Source: Lachnospiraceae bacterium
GTDB lineage: Bacteria; Bacillota; Clostridia; Lachnospirales; Lachnospiraceae
Reading direction: 5' to 3'
Assembly: GCA_017411305.1 (NCBI GenBank)
Contig: JAFQQI010000066.1
Location: 1 to 64,000 of the forward strand
DNA length: 64,000 bases
Shown piece by piece: positions 43,870-53,666 of this stretch (the first letter of the stretch is position 1; each line of letters begins with the position of its first letter). The position numbers were made by a program, and so were the translations under genes. Under the pieces are notes generated by a model. The model was given only the letters and a program-made list of their open reading frames with translations. It did not search any database and had not been told where the DNA came from.

Positions 43870-44673
43870 TTATTTATGACGGAAAAAAATATCCTTTACC
43901 ATCTCTTGTATTTCTTGAATATTTAAATAACACCCTTCTGCTTCGTATGTAATAATTAAATTCTTTCCGGGATAAATCTTGCTTCTTCGATATTCGTCAA
44001 GCTTTACTAAATTTGCTTGCCTATATTCATCATTATCCAGTAATCCCATATGCTCATGGTAGATAATCTCGCTCGTAGATACCTTTAGTAACGTAAAATC
44101 CGGATATTTCTTTTTTCCATTTTTTAAACATATCTGAGCTTCATATCGGTACGGTATTCCAAGCTCAAAATACATATCAGCCAATAATACTTCCGATTTA
44201 GACCTAACGTAATCCCCTTTTTTAGTTATATACACTTTCTCATCCAAACAGTAAGGATTTGATTTATAATCCTCCTTTTCCCATTGCTTAACTAACATTT
44301 CTTCTGTCATAATTAATGGACTCACAAGTTGTTTTCGATATTTATTTAGGTCGGAAAATACTTTCTGCAAATCTTCTGCTTTATGCTTAGACAAGTATTC
44401 ATTAATGTCTTTTAACTCTTCAACAGCCTTTCTATGCAATTTCTTCATGTAATCTTTTTGTGCCAATTGATAAGCAAGATTCATTTCTTTTTGGGTAATA
44501 TACCTTCCATGCGTATCTTTAGATTCTATAATTTGATAGTATCTTGGATTTCCTCTGTCATTGCTTACGCGAAGCTTTCCCTGTGGTGAATTTTTTAATT
44601 CCTGTGAAAGCTCAGCTAATAGTTTTTCCAAGTATTCTTTTCTTTGTACTAATTCATAAAATAACAGATTCAT
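43870..44673 (-). CDS. PD-(D/E)XK nuclease-like protein with coiled-coil N-terminus
   Basis: This 267-residue protein has a long helical, coiled-coil N-terminal half (about 1-140) and a C-terminal restriction-endonuclease-like domain. The latter shows RSKSEVLLADMYFELGIPY (conserved Glu), KKYPDFTLL (catalytic Asp of the PD motif) and IIYHEHMG (E-x-x-G like core). The set E, PD, (D/E)xK-like positions fits a PD-(D/E)XK nuclease, although the lysine position is not typical. It starts after AAAGGAG. Upstream lies an unusual repeat-rich region containing its putative promoter. No partner methyltransferase or helicase is nearby. Confidence 0.7.
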   Translation of the reverse strand: MNLLFYELVQRKEYLEKLLAELSQELKNSPQGKLRVSNDRGNPRYYQIIESKDTHGRYITQKEMNLAYQLAQKDYMKKLHRKAVEELKDINEYLSKHKAEDLQKVFSDLNKYRKQLVSPLIMTEEMLVKQWEKEDYKSNPYCLDEKVYITKKGDYVRSKSEVLLADMYFELGIPYRYEAQICLKNGKKKYPDFTLLKVSTSEIIYHEHMGLLDNDEYRQANLVKLDEYRRSKIYPGKNLIITYEAEGCYLNIQEIQEMVKDIFFRHK

Positions 44674-45126
44674 GTAGATTGCTCCTTTCAGATAAAAGAA
44701 TCAAATTTTATACTTTTATCCTGTAAAATAAACGTCAAATTACCTTATTTGACGGATATCTATATTCAAAATAGGATAAAGAAAACATAAAATTGTTTTC
44801 TATCCTGCTTTTTATACTTTTTTTATCAACAAAATTAATAAGAAACTAAATTTTACAGGATAACATTTGAAATATAACTTTTCTTATCCAATTTCTTGGG
44901 GATTGAGTCAGTGTAAATGAATAAAAACAACAATTTTTACAGGATAAAAATGATTAAATAAGAATTTTTATCCCGAAACAATACTCAAACCGATGTTGCC
45001 ATGAGTATTGTTCCGAGAAATATATGCCAATATGTGATTAAGATTTAATCTATATAAGTATAAACAAAAAATAATATGTTATCAAGCCGGTCTCTTCAAT
45101 TTATCAGTAATTTAGCTACTCTTTTA
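44674..45126. repeat. Repeat-rich intergenic region with ACAGGATAA motifs and hairpins
   Basis: In 453 bp there are three close copies of ATTTTACAGGATAA (44716-44729 inverted; 44850-44863 and 44933-44947 direct) and four or five looser GGATA copies. Hairpins are present: CGTCAAAT/ATTTGACG (44733-44754), AGGATA...GTTTTC.TATCCT (44773-44806), and a 14-pair stem CGAAACAATACTCA/TGAGTATTGTTCCG (44974-45015). The first motif copy lies between a minus-strand TTGACG and TATAAA in front of the nuclease gene. No gene is visible in the region. Confidence 0.62.
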
Positions 45127-46074
45127 CTAAAATCCAAGCCTCTTTATTTCCGCTACCAGATTTCTTCCGTATACCTCGCAGCCCAGGCAATTGGGATGCA
45201 GGTCATCCAAAAAGTACTCCGACAAATGGGGCACAAGTTTAAAGCCGTCCACTACAATAATATTGGAATATTTCTCACAAATTTCCTTTGTTTTTTGGCA
45301 GAATCTGATTAGTGTGGGTTCGCCACCCGGAACATCACCTCGCCAAATAGGCGTAATACAAAGAACCGGTGTATCACCGTAAATCTCCTTAAGCCTTTCA
45401 TAGTATTCCTCAACATCCTGCATGGTTTCCGTACCAAACTGATTGGTTCCCATGGATATAATAATCTTGTCCGGCTGATAGTCATACATCTTCATGAGTA
45501 CGTTTTTGTCATAAACATATCCACCGATTCCCTGGTTTAAAATGTCATAATTCAAAATACGGTTGGCCACACTTACATAGGTATGCCCGGAACGTAAGGG
45601 TCCGTATCCCTGAGTAATGGAGTCCCCCATCCACAACACCTTTTCTTTTTTCTCTACAGGTGTAAATTCCCCGTCAATCTCGAAATTACGTATCGCAATT
45701 GTAGCATCAGCAGGGAAATAAACCATTACCTGCTTTTCTCCTACGGGTAATTCAAAGGATAAGATTCCCTCATCCTCCATATCCTTTACATAATAGATTT
45801 GAGAGATTAAACCATCAATCGCAAGCTCCACGGAATCATCAGACCCCTTCCATATGAGATTGTATTCAAAGGTAAACCGGCTTGCCGTGGTATGAAATTC
45901 AAGTGTTTTAGCACAGGAAGCCATACTTCTCTCATACCAGAATTCCGATGCCTTTTCCAGATAGTCCATTTGCTCTTTGGTATACTGAAACGCCTGCAGA
46001 TAGCCGTCCTTGGTTTCTGCAAAATCAAGCACTCCGCAATGAATTGATCTTAATTGTTCATTAGTTAATTTCAT
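45127..46074 (-). CDS. SGNH/GDSL-type esterase with N-terminal beta domain
   Basis: This 315-residue protein has an N-terminal jelly-roll-like region (about 1-140) and a C-terminal SGNH hydrolase domain with the blocks LWMGDSITQGY (catalytic Ser), NQGIGGYVYD (Gly), IISMGTNQFG (Asn) and DDLHPN (Asp-His). Two-domain SGNH proteins of this layout occur in polysaccharide loci and remove acyl groups from sugars. No signal peptide is seen. It is the last gene of the beta-glucuronidase group, 27 bp behind the flavin-reductase gene. Confidence 0.88.
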   Translation of the reverse strand: MKLTNEQLRSIHCGVLDFAETKDGYLQAFQYTKEQMDYLEKASEFWYERSMASCAKTLEFHTTASRFTFEYNLIWKGSDDSVELAIDGLISQIYYVKDMEDEGILSFELPVGEKQVMVYFPADATIAIRNFEIDGEFTPVEKKEKVLWMGDSITQGYGPLRSGHTYVSVANRILNYDILNQGIGGYVYDKNVLMKMYDYQPDKIIISMGTNQFGTETMQDVEEYYERLKEIYGDTPVLCITPIWRGDVPGGEPTLIRFCQKTKEICEKYSNIIVVDGFKLVPHLSEYFLDDLHPNCLGCEVYGRNLVAEIKRLGF

Positions 46075-46101
46075 AATAGACTCCTCGTTTTATGCATTCC
46101 T

Positions 46102-46653
46102 TTATTTCAGCTTCAGTCCATCCTTAAATGCGTTACCAACTTTCTCCCCAAGTCCGATATAGGCATGATTCACCGGGTCATAGGAAATAGGTTTTAATTT
46201 TTTCGGATCAATCTGACCTTCGGTAAGAATACTTTCGTCCGCATTTACATTCACAATTTCTCCTACCAAAATACCGTCCTCAAAGCTCTTTACCTTACAT
46301 TCAAGCGTCATGGGTAGCTCGTCAATAAGCGGTGCATTCACATACTCACTTTTGGTGGCATGAAAGCCTGCTTTTGCAAATTTATCGGGCACTTTACTTG
46401 CCGACTCCACACCCACGTAATCACAGGGCACTACCGTATCTTCTGTCGCAATACTTACAGTAAATGCTCCTGTCTTGGCAAAGTTCTCTGTGGTTTTGTG
46501 CTCAGACATACTGATGGAAATCTCATTCATGTCGGTGATAATTCCCCATGCAGCATTCATGGCATTAGGTACTCCGTTTTCATCATAGGTTCCTACAATC
46601 AGTACCGGCATCGGGTACATAAAAGGTTTTGCTCCAAAATTTACTCTGCTCAC
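46102..46653 (-). CDS. Flavin reductase-family FMN-binding protein
   Basis: This 183-residue protein has the split-barrel flavin reductase fold: PMPVLIVGTYDENGVPNAM at the start, WGIITDMNEISISM and HKTTENFAKTGAFTVSI, then CDYVGVESASKVPDKFAKAG. These features fit the flavoredoxin-like group of anaerobes, which bind FMN and may pass electrons to oxidoreductases. Its role among glycan hydrolases is not evident. It lies between the glucuronoyl-esterase-like gene (30 bp) and the SGNH gene (27 bp), so co-transcription is likely. Confidence 0.9.
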   Translation of the reverse strand: MSRVNFGAKPFMYPMPVLIVGTYDENGVPNAMNAAWGIITDMNEISISMSEHKTTENFAKTGAFTVSIATEDTVVPCDYVGVESASKVPDKFAKAGFHATKSEYVNAPLIDELPMTLECKVKSFEDGILVGEIVNVNADESILTEGQIDPKKLKPISYDPVNHAYIGLGEKVGNAFKDGLKLK

Positions 46654-46683
46654 TTATAATTCCTCCTTAAAATTCCAAATAAA

Positions 46684-47901
46684 TCATTTCCAGTCATAAG
46701 CCCGTTCTAATCCTTGAAAGGGCAATTGAAAAAACTTATCATTCAGCGGCTGTCCTGTCTGCACATGCTTGATAATATTCACCAGCTGTTCCACATCCTC
46801 TATACTATGGCTATGTTTTCCTTTACGGAAGTACCAGAGCAGGTTCTCTTCACAGCCTAAAAACTTAAATACTTCTGCTGCAGCTTCCGTGGTCTGATAG
46901 GAACCCACGGGATTTGCCAAAATATCATCGGCCGATTCCGAAACAAATAAAATTCTGGGAGCTACCAGTGCTTTCAAATAGTGGGAGTCAAACGGCAGTT
47001 CCTTTTCCCTGCCGATATATTCCTTCATCTCCGGTCCCAGCCAGGTAGGAAAATGATGAAAGATATTGGAAAGAGGCTCGCTTGTCTCAATGCTGCCGTC
47101 TCCTTCTTTAACTTCTATATTGATTCTATAACTTCCATATGCTCCCTGACAAGTAGCGTTGGGATTTACAATAGCCGCACGCTCATCTAAAACGCCTGCC
47201 AGTGCTGCTGCCTTTCCGCCTCTGGAATGTCCCGTAAAAGCAATCAGATTCATATCTGCAAAACCCAGTTTTTCAAGGGCATCCACACATCTTAGATAAC
47301 CCCAGGCCCAGGCTCCCACCGCACCGAATGTGCAATCCGGATATGCCCTTTTCAACTGTCCGCCACAATTCTTGGTAATAACTTCGTGATAAATCTTCTG
47401 TGCAGCCTTGGATTCATAAGTTTCGGGGAGCATATCCCGCTGATTGTACTGTGCAATATCCGGTGCAAGCTCTGTTCTGTTGAACATAACTAAATGAATC
47501 CCCCGGTCCAGAAATGTACGGATATACTCCTTGTCGTACACATAACCGAAGCAATGATCTCCATCAATAACTGCCGGTACCTTTTCTTTTGTGTCAGCTT
47601 TAAATACTGTCATGGTAAATATCACCGGATTTGCTCTCGTTCCTGAAGTAATACGATAACAATTAGGCCATCCGGGTCCCCCAAAATAATAGGGCTCTAC
47701 TTCGAAAATTTCAGGTTCGGGAGGCATGGTTCCATACTGCAGCGTTACTGCTGCTTCAAAAATCTCTTCCCTACGCCGTTTCCAGTCTTCTACGGTTTCT
47801 ACCTTCGTCCCATCAGAAAAAATAAACGGATTCGGAAGTTTATCAATCAGCTCATACTTTGTGATGAACGGGCTGCTTTCATGAATTTTACTTTCTTTCA
47901 T
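46684..47901 (-). CDS. CE15-like glucuronoyl esterase (alpha/beta hydrolase)
   Basis: This 405-residue alpha/beta hydrolase has the features of bacterial carbohydrate esterase family 15: RREEIFEAAVTLQYGTMPP near the N-terminus, GAVGAWAWGYLRCVDALE, the nucleophile elbow TGHSRGGKAAALAG (Ser at about 226) and a C-terminal GKHSHS with the catalytic histidine. The family cleaves esters of 4-O-methyl-glucuronic acid on xylan. There is no signal peptide, so action on imported fragments is inferred. The ATG at 47901 follows GGAGG. It follows the beta-glucuronidase gene by 46 bp. Confidence 0.82.
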   Translation of the reverse strand: MKESKIHESSPFITKYELIDKLPNPFIFSDGTKVETVEDWKRRREEIFEAAVTLQYGTMPPEPEIFEVEPYYFGGPGWPNCYRITSGTRANPVIFTMTVFKADTKEKVPAVIDGDHCFGYVYDKEYIRTFLDRGIHLVMFNRTELAPDIAQYNQRDMLPETYESKAAQKIYHEVITKNCGGQLKRAYPDCTFGAVGAWAWGYLRCVDALEKLGFADMNLIAFTGHSRGGKAAALAGVLDERAAIVNPNATCQGAYGSYRINIEVKEGDGSIETSEPLSNIFHHFPTWLGPEMKEYIGREKELPFDSHYLKALVAPRILFVSESADDILANPVGSYQTTEAAAEVFKFLGCEENLLWYFRKGKHSHSIEDVEQLVNIIKHVQTGQPLNDKFFQLPFQGLERAYDWK

Positions 47902-47947
47902 TTCACACACCTCCAAATATTTTTAATATGCCGTTATCGTTCCTATC

Positions 47948-49741
47948 TCATGTCCCGGACTGCTCCTTTTTCCGATAGTATTCCTGCAGCACATAAAAAG
48001 CTTGCTTTTTCGTTTTATGATCTGCATCACACAGGCCTTTCAAATTATGATAATCCTGTATCACGCTTAGCCTTCTTGGACACCTGAAGTCAAACAAAAT
48101 CCAGGGGGTCATTCCCTGCACATAGGGAATTTTGTCAAGTGTTGCCACCTGCTGCCTGTAAATATGTGCCTGACAGTCCTCTGTTCCTTTATCTATAATA
48201 CTTCCTCTATGTCCGCATCTTGCATCTGCACCGAATTCTGTAATAATAACAGGCTTATCCGGATTACTGTTACGAAGAAGCTGTGGTAGTTTTTCAAAGT
48301 CCGGTTCATACCAACCACAGTACTCGTTAACTCCGATTACATCAAGGCACTCACCCAAACGGTCATTAATGATATTTACCGTATGGTCAATTACACAAGC
48401 AGCAGACACTAATCTGGACGGATCTGCTTTTCTTGCCGTATCAGCCAGGCTCTTCATAAATTTATAGCGGCTCTCTGTATCCTGATTTTCATTTCCCACA
48501 GACCAGATAATGACACTGGCTCTGTTCTTATCTCTGCCAATCAGCTCAAGTAACTGATTTTCGGCATCTTCATAGGTCTTTTCATTGTCAAAGTCGATTG
48601 CCCAATATACCGGAATTTCCTCCCAAAGAAGAAGACCCATTTCATCTGCCAGTTTAGCCGTATTTTCATGATGAGGATAATGGGCAAGACGCATAAAATT
48701 GCATCCCAGCTCCTTCGCAGTCTTAATAATCTCTATTCTTTCTTCATCTGTCAGAGCTTTTCCTGTTTCCGGACTGTCCTCATGGCAACTGATGCCGCGT
48801 AGGAAAATTTCCTCACCATTTAAGATAATTTTATTTCCTTCTACCTTAATATCCCGAAAGCCAATTCTGTCAGACAGTTCATCTGCTCCAAAGGAAACCA
48901 TTACATCATAAAGCACAGGAGCCTCCGGTGTCCATAAATCCGGCTTTGCCTTGATACTTATGCTACCTTCTCCCTTTTCAATTCTTATTGCTTCTTCTAT
49001 GCCAAGTGCCGGGATTTGAAGAACCGCCTCACCATTTACTTCTTCTGATATTGTTACCTTAACCTTAACGGTTTCAAAACTGCGGTCTGCCGTATCCAAT
49101 CCGACAGCTAAATTCTTAATAAAGATTTCCGGTACGCAAATCAGCTCCATACTTCTGTAAATGCCACCATAATTAAACCAATCCGTGTTATCCATAGGCA
49201 CTTGCGTAGAGCGTCTTGTATTGTCCACCGTAATCAAAATACGGTTCATTTTTTCCAGATACTCTGTGATTTCAAAATATGCCGGTGTTGAACCACCTCT
49301 ATGCATTCCTACAAATTTTTTGTTAATAAATACTCTGCAAAGATAATTAGCCGCACCTATCTTTAAAAAGACCTTTTCTCCTTTCTTAGGCTCCATTAAG
49401 AAATTCCGGGTAAAAACCATGCTTCCTTCATACCAGAACAGCTCCGGCTTAACCAGATTATAGCTGCATGGAAGCTGCATCTTGGGCCACTCATCAAAAG
49501 AAAAGTCCACCGGAAGTTGAAGCCCATCTTTATCAAAGTACTGTTCTTCATACCATTTTGCCCGAAGGCAGGTATCGTATTGGTCAATTCCGTAAGACCA
49601 TAAGCCATCCAGTGATTGTGTGCTGCGCGCACCTTCATAAATCATGGTTGCTGCAGTTGCTTTCTTCTCTTCATAAATCGCCGTATAATCCATTTCATGA
49701 ATTTCTGTTTTATAATTCGTTGCTTCTGTCTGATTTTTCAT
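47948..49741 (-). CDS. uidA: GH2 beta-glucuronidase
   Basis: This 597-residue enzyme has sugar-binding, immunoglobulin-like and TIM-barrel domains of GH2. The acid/base is E418 in SVGNEN and the nucleophile E502 in ITEFGAD. The NLK motif at residues 566-568 is the N-x-K signature that separates beta-glucuronidases from beta-galactosidases by binding the acid group. The protein has no signal peptide, so it should act in the cytoplasm. It opens a co-directional set with the CE15-like esterase, flavin reductase and SGNH esterase. It begins only 21 bp after rlmD. Confidence 0.93.
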   Translation of the reverse strand: MKNQTEATNYKTEIHEMDYTAIYEEKKATAATMIYEGARSTQSLDGLWSYGIDQYDTCLRAKWYEEQYFDKDGLQLPVDFSFDEWPKMQLPCSYNLVKPELFWYEGSMVFTRNFLMEPKKGEKVFLKIGAANYLCRVFINKKFVGMHRGGSTPAYFEITEYLEKMNRILITVDNTRRSTQVPMDNTDWFNYGGIYRSMELICVPEIFIKNLAVGLDTADRSFETVKVKVTISEEVNGEAVLQIPALGIEEAIRIEKGEGSISIKAKPDLWTPEAPVLYDVMVSFGADELSDRIGFRDIKVEGNKIILNGEEIFLRGISCHEDSPETGKALTDEERIEIIKTAKELGCNFMRLAHYPHHENTAKLADEMGLLLWEEIPVYWAIDFDNEKTYEDAENQLLELIGRDKNRASVIIWSVGNENQDTESRYKFMKSLADTARKADPSRLVSAACVIDHTVNIINDRLGECLDVIGVNEYCGWYEPDFEKLPQLLRNSNPDKPVIITEFGADARCGHRGSIIDKGTEDCQAHIYRQQVATLDKIPYVQGMTPWILFDFRCPRRLSVIQDYHNLKGLCDADHKTKKQAFYVLQEYYRKKEQSGT

Positions 49742-49762
49742 CTTATCATCTTCCCCCTTATG

Positions 49763-51253
49763 TTATCCGTAAATGCAACCGCAATCTGCAATTTCTTCTT
49801 CACGATAAGAAATTTTCTTTTTTCCAGTCGCAGAAATTTTAGTCAAAAGAGAAATTGCTTCTGTATGCACGGTCATCGAAAACTGATCCACACCCCGTAC
49901 TTTCTTTAATTCGTATCCGCCTTCACACAAAATCTTCAAATCTCTTGCCAAAGTAGCGCTGTCACAGCTTACATATACAATCCGCTCCGGCTGCATTTTC
50001 AGCATGGTTTCAAGGCAGGCACTATCACACCCCTTGCGTGGCGGATCTACTACAATCACATCCGCAAAGACGCCTTCCTTTTCATATTTTTCAGGTAACA
50101 CTTCCTCTGCCTTGCCTACAAAAAACTGTGCATTTGTAATACCGTTATTAGCGGCATTTTCTTTGGCATCTTCAATTGCCTGAGGAACAATCTCCACTCC
50201 GTATACCTGCTTTGCTTTACCCGCAAGAAACAGGGAAATGGTACCGATACCGCAGTACAAATCCCAAACCGTTTCTTCACCGGTCAGCCCTGCGTAGTCA
50301 AGTGCCAAACTGTACAGCTTCTCAGTCTGCACAGGATTCACCTGATAAAAAGAAAGAGGGGAAATAGAGAAAGTAATTCCCGCACCTGTCAGTACAAACT
50401 CATGTAAGGTATCCCGCACATGAATGGTATCCGTAATACGCTCTTTTCCCCAAATAGTATGCACTTCCCTGCCCATAATGACATTTGTATTTTCTGTGTT
50501 GATACTGACGGAAATACTTGCCATTCCGGGAATCCGGGTAAGTACTTCCAGCAGCTTCTCCTGCGAAGGTATATACTCGCCCTTATACCAATTAATTACC
50601 AGACAAACCATAATCTCTTTACTGGTAAATCCTTTCCGAATCAGTACATGGCGCATAAGTCCTTTTCCGGTAGCCTCATCATATGCAGACACATGATAGT
50701 TCTTCATATGCTCCAAGATAACTTCCAGAATTTCTTTATTTTCTTCCACGCCCAAATAGCAATTCGTATTGGCAATAATAGAATGTGTTCTTCCGGCATA
50801 AAAACCTGCAACGGGATTGCCTTCCTTATCACATCCGATAGGATATTGGGCTTTGTTCCGATACCGGAAAGGATTTTCCATTCCTACGATTGGTTCCATG
50901 ATACGGTCTACAAATTCCGGCTTAAAACCGCCGATACGAATCAAATTATTCTTAATTTTATCCTGCTTAAAGATAAGCTGTCTTTCATAACTCATGGCCT
51001 GAATCTGACAGCCGCCGCACTGTTTATGATATACACATACCGGCTCCACTCGATAAGGCGATGGCTCAAGCACCTCCTCTAATCTTCCGAAGCTGTAGTT
51101 TTTCTTTACTTTCGTAACGCGTATCTTTGCTTTGTCACCGATAACAGCATCCTTTACAAAGAAGGGATAGCCATTTACTTTGCCTATCCCTTCACCTTCA
51201 CTGCTAATATCTTCAATTGTTACGGTTACGATATCATTCTTTTTAAATTCCAT
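49763..51253 (-). CDS. rlmD: 23S rRNA (uracil-C5)-methyltransferase, RlmD/RlmCD type
   Basis: This 496-residue enzyme methylates C5 of uridine in 23S rRNA with S-adenosylmethionine. An N-terminal TRAM domain (about 1-60) is followed by an iron-sulphur cysteine motif (CVYHKQCGGCQIQ), the SAM domain (WDLYCGIGTISLFLAG), VIVDPPRKGCD and the catalytic cysteine in IVYVSCDSATLARDL. The ATG at 51253 is preferred because the TRAM domain starts there, although an ATG nine bases upstream is also possible. It lies between yhaM and the beta-glucuronidase gene on one strand. Confidence 0.93.
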   Translation of the reverse strand: MEFKKNDIVTVTIEDISSEGEGIGKVNGYPFFVKDAVIGDKAKIRVTKVKKNYSFGRLEEVLEPSPYRVEPVCVYHKQCGGCQIQAMSYERQLIFKQDKIKNNLIRIGGFKPEFVDRIMEPIVGMENPFRYRNKAQYPIGCDKEGNPVAGFYAGRTHSIIANTNCYLGVEENKEILEVILEHMKNYHVSAYDEATGKGLMRHVLIRKGFTSKEIMVCLVINWYKGEYIPSQEKLLEVLTRIPGMASISVSINTENTNVIMGREVHTIWGKERITDTIHVRDTLHEFVLTGAGITFSISPLSFYQVNPVQTEKLYSLALDYAGLTGEETVWDLYCGIGTISLFLAGKAKQVYGVEIVPQAIEDAKENAANNGITNAQFFVGKAEEVLPEKYEKEGVFADVIVVDPPRKGCDSACLETMLKMQPERIVYVSCDSATLARDLKILCEGGYELKKVRGVDQFSMTVHTEAISLLTKISATGKKKISYREEEIADCGCIYG

Positions 51254-51291
51254 GTGAAACATGCCTCTTTTCTGCTTCGTTTGCACTGTCT

Positions 51292-52236
51292 TTATTCTAA
51301 CCTGGTACCCTTTAAATTGGATTCAAACAATCTGTTAAATCCAAGCCATCCTGTTTCATTGGTATTTTCCATAATCTCCGTAAAGGTCTGCAGCTTAGCA
51401 TCCGTATTGTCCGCATAGCTTAAAGCAACAGCCTCCATAATAGCAGGTTTTTTGGGAGAACCGAATTCAAATTCTCCGTGATGGGACAAAATACAATGCT
51501 TTAATTCGCTGGCAAGTACATTCGGAAACCCGGGAATCTGTCGGATTTTTTCACCAACCATTTCAACACCCATAACAATATGGCCGAGGAACTGTCCGTC
51601 ATCCGTATAATCATTTTCCGGGAAAAGAGAAATCTCTCTGATTTTGCCCATATCATGGCACATAGCTGCTGCCAGAAGCAAATCCTTTTTAAGATGCGGG
51701 TACAAGGTACAGTAATAATCACACATTTTTACTACACTTAAGGTGTGCTGCAACAAGCCTCCCACAAATCCGTGATGAATTGTTTTTGCTGCGGAAGATT
51801 GTTTAAATGCTTTTACAAAAGCCTCATCCTTAATAAAGAACTCCTGCAACAATTGCTTCAAGTATGTATTTTCCGTGCGGGAAATATATCCCAAAAGCTC
51901 CTGATACATCTCCTCAATGTCAAACTTACTGACAGGCAAATAATCGGCAGGATTAAACTCACCTTCCTGACACTTACGGATTCTCTTTACATTCACCTGT
52001 AAAGCCCCCTGAAAGCTGGTAATTTCACCATAAACCTCGATATAATCCAGTGCTTCAAAATCTGCAATTCCCATATTATTAGGATCCCAGATTTTAGCAT
52101 CTAATGTGCCTGTTTTATCCTGTAGAATTACGCTGTCATAAGGCTTTCCATTTTTAGTCACGGCAGAAGTTTTGTGCTTGCAAAGATAAATATCAAATAC
52201 TCTGTCGCCATCTTTATAATCCTTAATATATTTCAT
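51292..52236 (-). CDS. yhaM: YhaM-family 3'-5' exoribonuclease
   Basis: This 314-residue protein has an N-terminal OB-fold (about 1-90; DKTGTLDAKIWDPN) and an HD metal-dependent hydrolase domain with HHGFVGGLLQHTLSVVKM, AAMCHDMGKI, GHIVMGVEMV and CILSHHGEFEFGSPK. That combination defines the YhaM ribonuclease of Gram-positive bacteria, which degrades RNA and short DNA from the 3' end. Length matches the family. It is 38 bp upstream of rlmD and 19 bp behind the HtrA-like gene. Confidence 0.94.
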   Translation of the reverse strand: MKYIKDYKDGDRVFDIYLCKHKTSAVTKNGKPYDSVILQDKTGTLDAKIWDPNNMGIADFEALDYIEVYGEITSFQGALQVNVKRIRKCQEGEFNPADYLPVSKFDIEEMYQELLGYISRTENTYLKQLLQEFFIKDEAFVKAFKQSSAAKTIHHGFVGGLLQHTLSVVKMCDYYCTLYPHLKKDLLLAAAMCHDMGKIREISLFPENDYTDDGQFLGHIVMGVEMVGEKIRQIPGFPNVLASELKHCILSHHGEFEFGSPKKPAIMEAVALSYADNTDAKLQTFTEIMENTNETGWLGFNRLFESNLKGTRLE

Positions 52237-52255
52237 GTTTTTTACCTTCCCTGAT

Positions 52256-53572
52256 TTATTTCATGCCAAGTACTACTTCCAGCTTCATTCCGCTATATCC
52301 ATCCGGTCCCTGACGCAAAAGGCCGATACTGATTTGCTGCTCAGGTCGTTTATCAGCCAGATAAGTGACAAAATCCTTGTAATTTTCAACAGATGAATCA
52401 TCAATTCTTATAATGACGTCTCCGCTTTGGATACCTGCTTCCATAGCCGGTGAATCCATATCTATTTCTGTAACATAAACACCAAAAGGTACTCCCATTT
52501 CACGGTTAATTTCCGGCGTCACATCGCTTCCGTAAATTCCAAGATATGCAATGTCTCTGTTATTGGACATATTTTCGATGGTTTTTTTCAGCTCCGAAAT
52601 TCCAATGGCACAAATCATATTTTTCATATTATTGTTATGATTATCGATGTCGATAATACCTATCATTTGCCCCTTCAGGTTAATTAGAATGCCCGTTGCA
52701 TCCGTGCTTCCGTAAATATCTGTAGTAACCAGCTTATATGTCGAATCCGGCATATGAATATCGGTTCCCATAGATGTAACAAATCCGTAGCAGAAGGAAT
52801 CTGTCATACCCATGGGCTGTCCTACTGCAATAATCGGTGAACCAAGCAGGCTGCTTACCGCAGAGCTTCCCAGCTTGATAATACTGATTTCTTCCAACGT
52901 ATTGGGATTCATGGAAGATTTGTTTACAGACAATATGGCAAGTCCTGTATTATTATCTTTCTTCTTCACCTCTGCTTCATATTCCCTGCTATCAGCAAAG
53001 GTAATTCGCAAAGCTTCCGCATCCTCTATGGCACTGATATTAGCAAGAACCAAAATTTCCAAACGGTTATCCGCCACTATCACACCTGAAATAACACCTT
53101 CGTTCTCATAAGAATTATTAAACCAATCCATGTCCGAAGTAACACCTACTACTGTTACCATAGACTTTTGGGCTTCTCTGGCAATGCCGGAAAGACCCTG
53201 ATACAAGGAGGTATAATCTTCTACACCCAGCTCCATTTCTGAAAGTACCTGTTCTATCTGCTCTTCTTCTAATGCAGGGGCCTGTGTAGGTTCCGGATTC
53301 ATTTCAGATTCATCTGCTATCATATCCTCCGGTAAAATCTCTTCCTCCACCGGCTCCTCCTCAAATACAACCGTTGACGGCTCCTCTTCGGGATAAAGTC
53401 TGTTACTGATAACCGGTTCCAGCAGTAAAAAGGTAACACACGCCACCAGACCAAAAATTACTGCCATGGAAACCGTAAGCAACGTCCTACGAATTAGCTT
53501 CTTACGATTAAGCGGTCTTTGTTTAATTGTCTCTTTCATGAAATCAGTTTCCTGATTACGATTCTCTTCCAT
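52256..53572 (-). CDS. HtrA/DegP-like membrane protein with degenerate protease domain
   Basis: This 438-residue protein has a cytoplasmic N-terminus, one membrane helix (about 30-52), an acidic linker (about 60-110), a trypsin-like domain (about 125-330) and a C-terminal PDZ domain (about 340-435; VPFGVYVTEIDMDSPAMEAG). The catalytic triad is absent: the histidine region reads ILVLANISA, the aspartate region DNNTGLAILSV and the serine region YGSTDATGILINL instead of GNSGGPL. It is probably a non-proteolytic HtrA relative that binds peptides or envelope stress signals. The domain order is otherwise normal. Confidence 0.87.
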   Translation of the reverse strand: MEENRNQETDFMKETIKQRPLNRKKLIRRTLLTVSMAVIFGLVACVTFLLLEPVISNRLYPEEEPSTVVFEEEPVEEEILPEDMIADESEMNPEPTQAPALEEEQIEQVLSEMELGVEDYTSLYQGLSGIAREAQKSMVTVVGVTSDMDWFNNSYENEGVISGVIVADNRLEILVLANISAIEDAEALRITFADSREYEAEVKKKDNNTGLAILSVNKSSMNPNTLEEISIIKLGSSAVSSLLGSPIIAVGQPMGMTDSFCYGFVTSMGTDIHMPDSTYKLVTTDIYGSTDATGILINLKGQMIGIIDIDNHNNNMKNMICAIGISELKKTIENMSNNRDIAYLGIYGSDVTPEINREMGVPFGVYVTEIDMDSPAMEAGIQSGDVIIRIDDSSVENYKDFVTYLADKRPEQQISIGLLRQGPDGYSGMKLEVVLGMK

Positions 53573-53632
53573 GCAGTCTCTCCCTTAAGACAATATCTGT
53601 TTTTATCTTAACAAAAATGAATTGTAATATCA

Positions 53633-53664
53633 ACAAAAAGCCCCTGCAAAAGCAGGGGCTTTTT
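53633..53664 (-). terminator. Terminator after tRNA-Pro
   Basis: AAAAAGCCCCTGC and GCAGGGGCTTTTT pair around AAAA, giving a strong stem with T-runs in both directions just behind tRNA-Pro. Confidence 0.92.
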
Positions 53665-53666
53665 AG

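Noticed and set aside
44674..45126. CRISPR array
   Set aside because: The repeated motifs are only about 14 bp, differ in orientation and spacing, and there are no cas genes.
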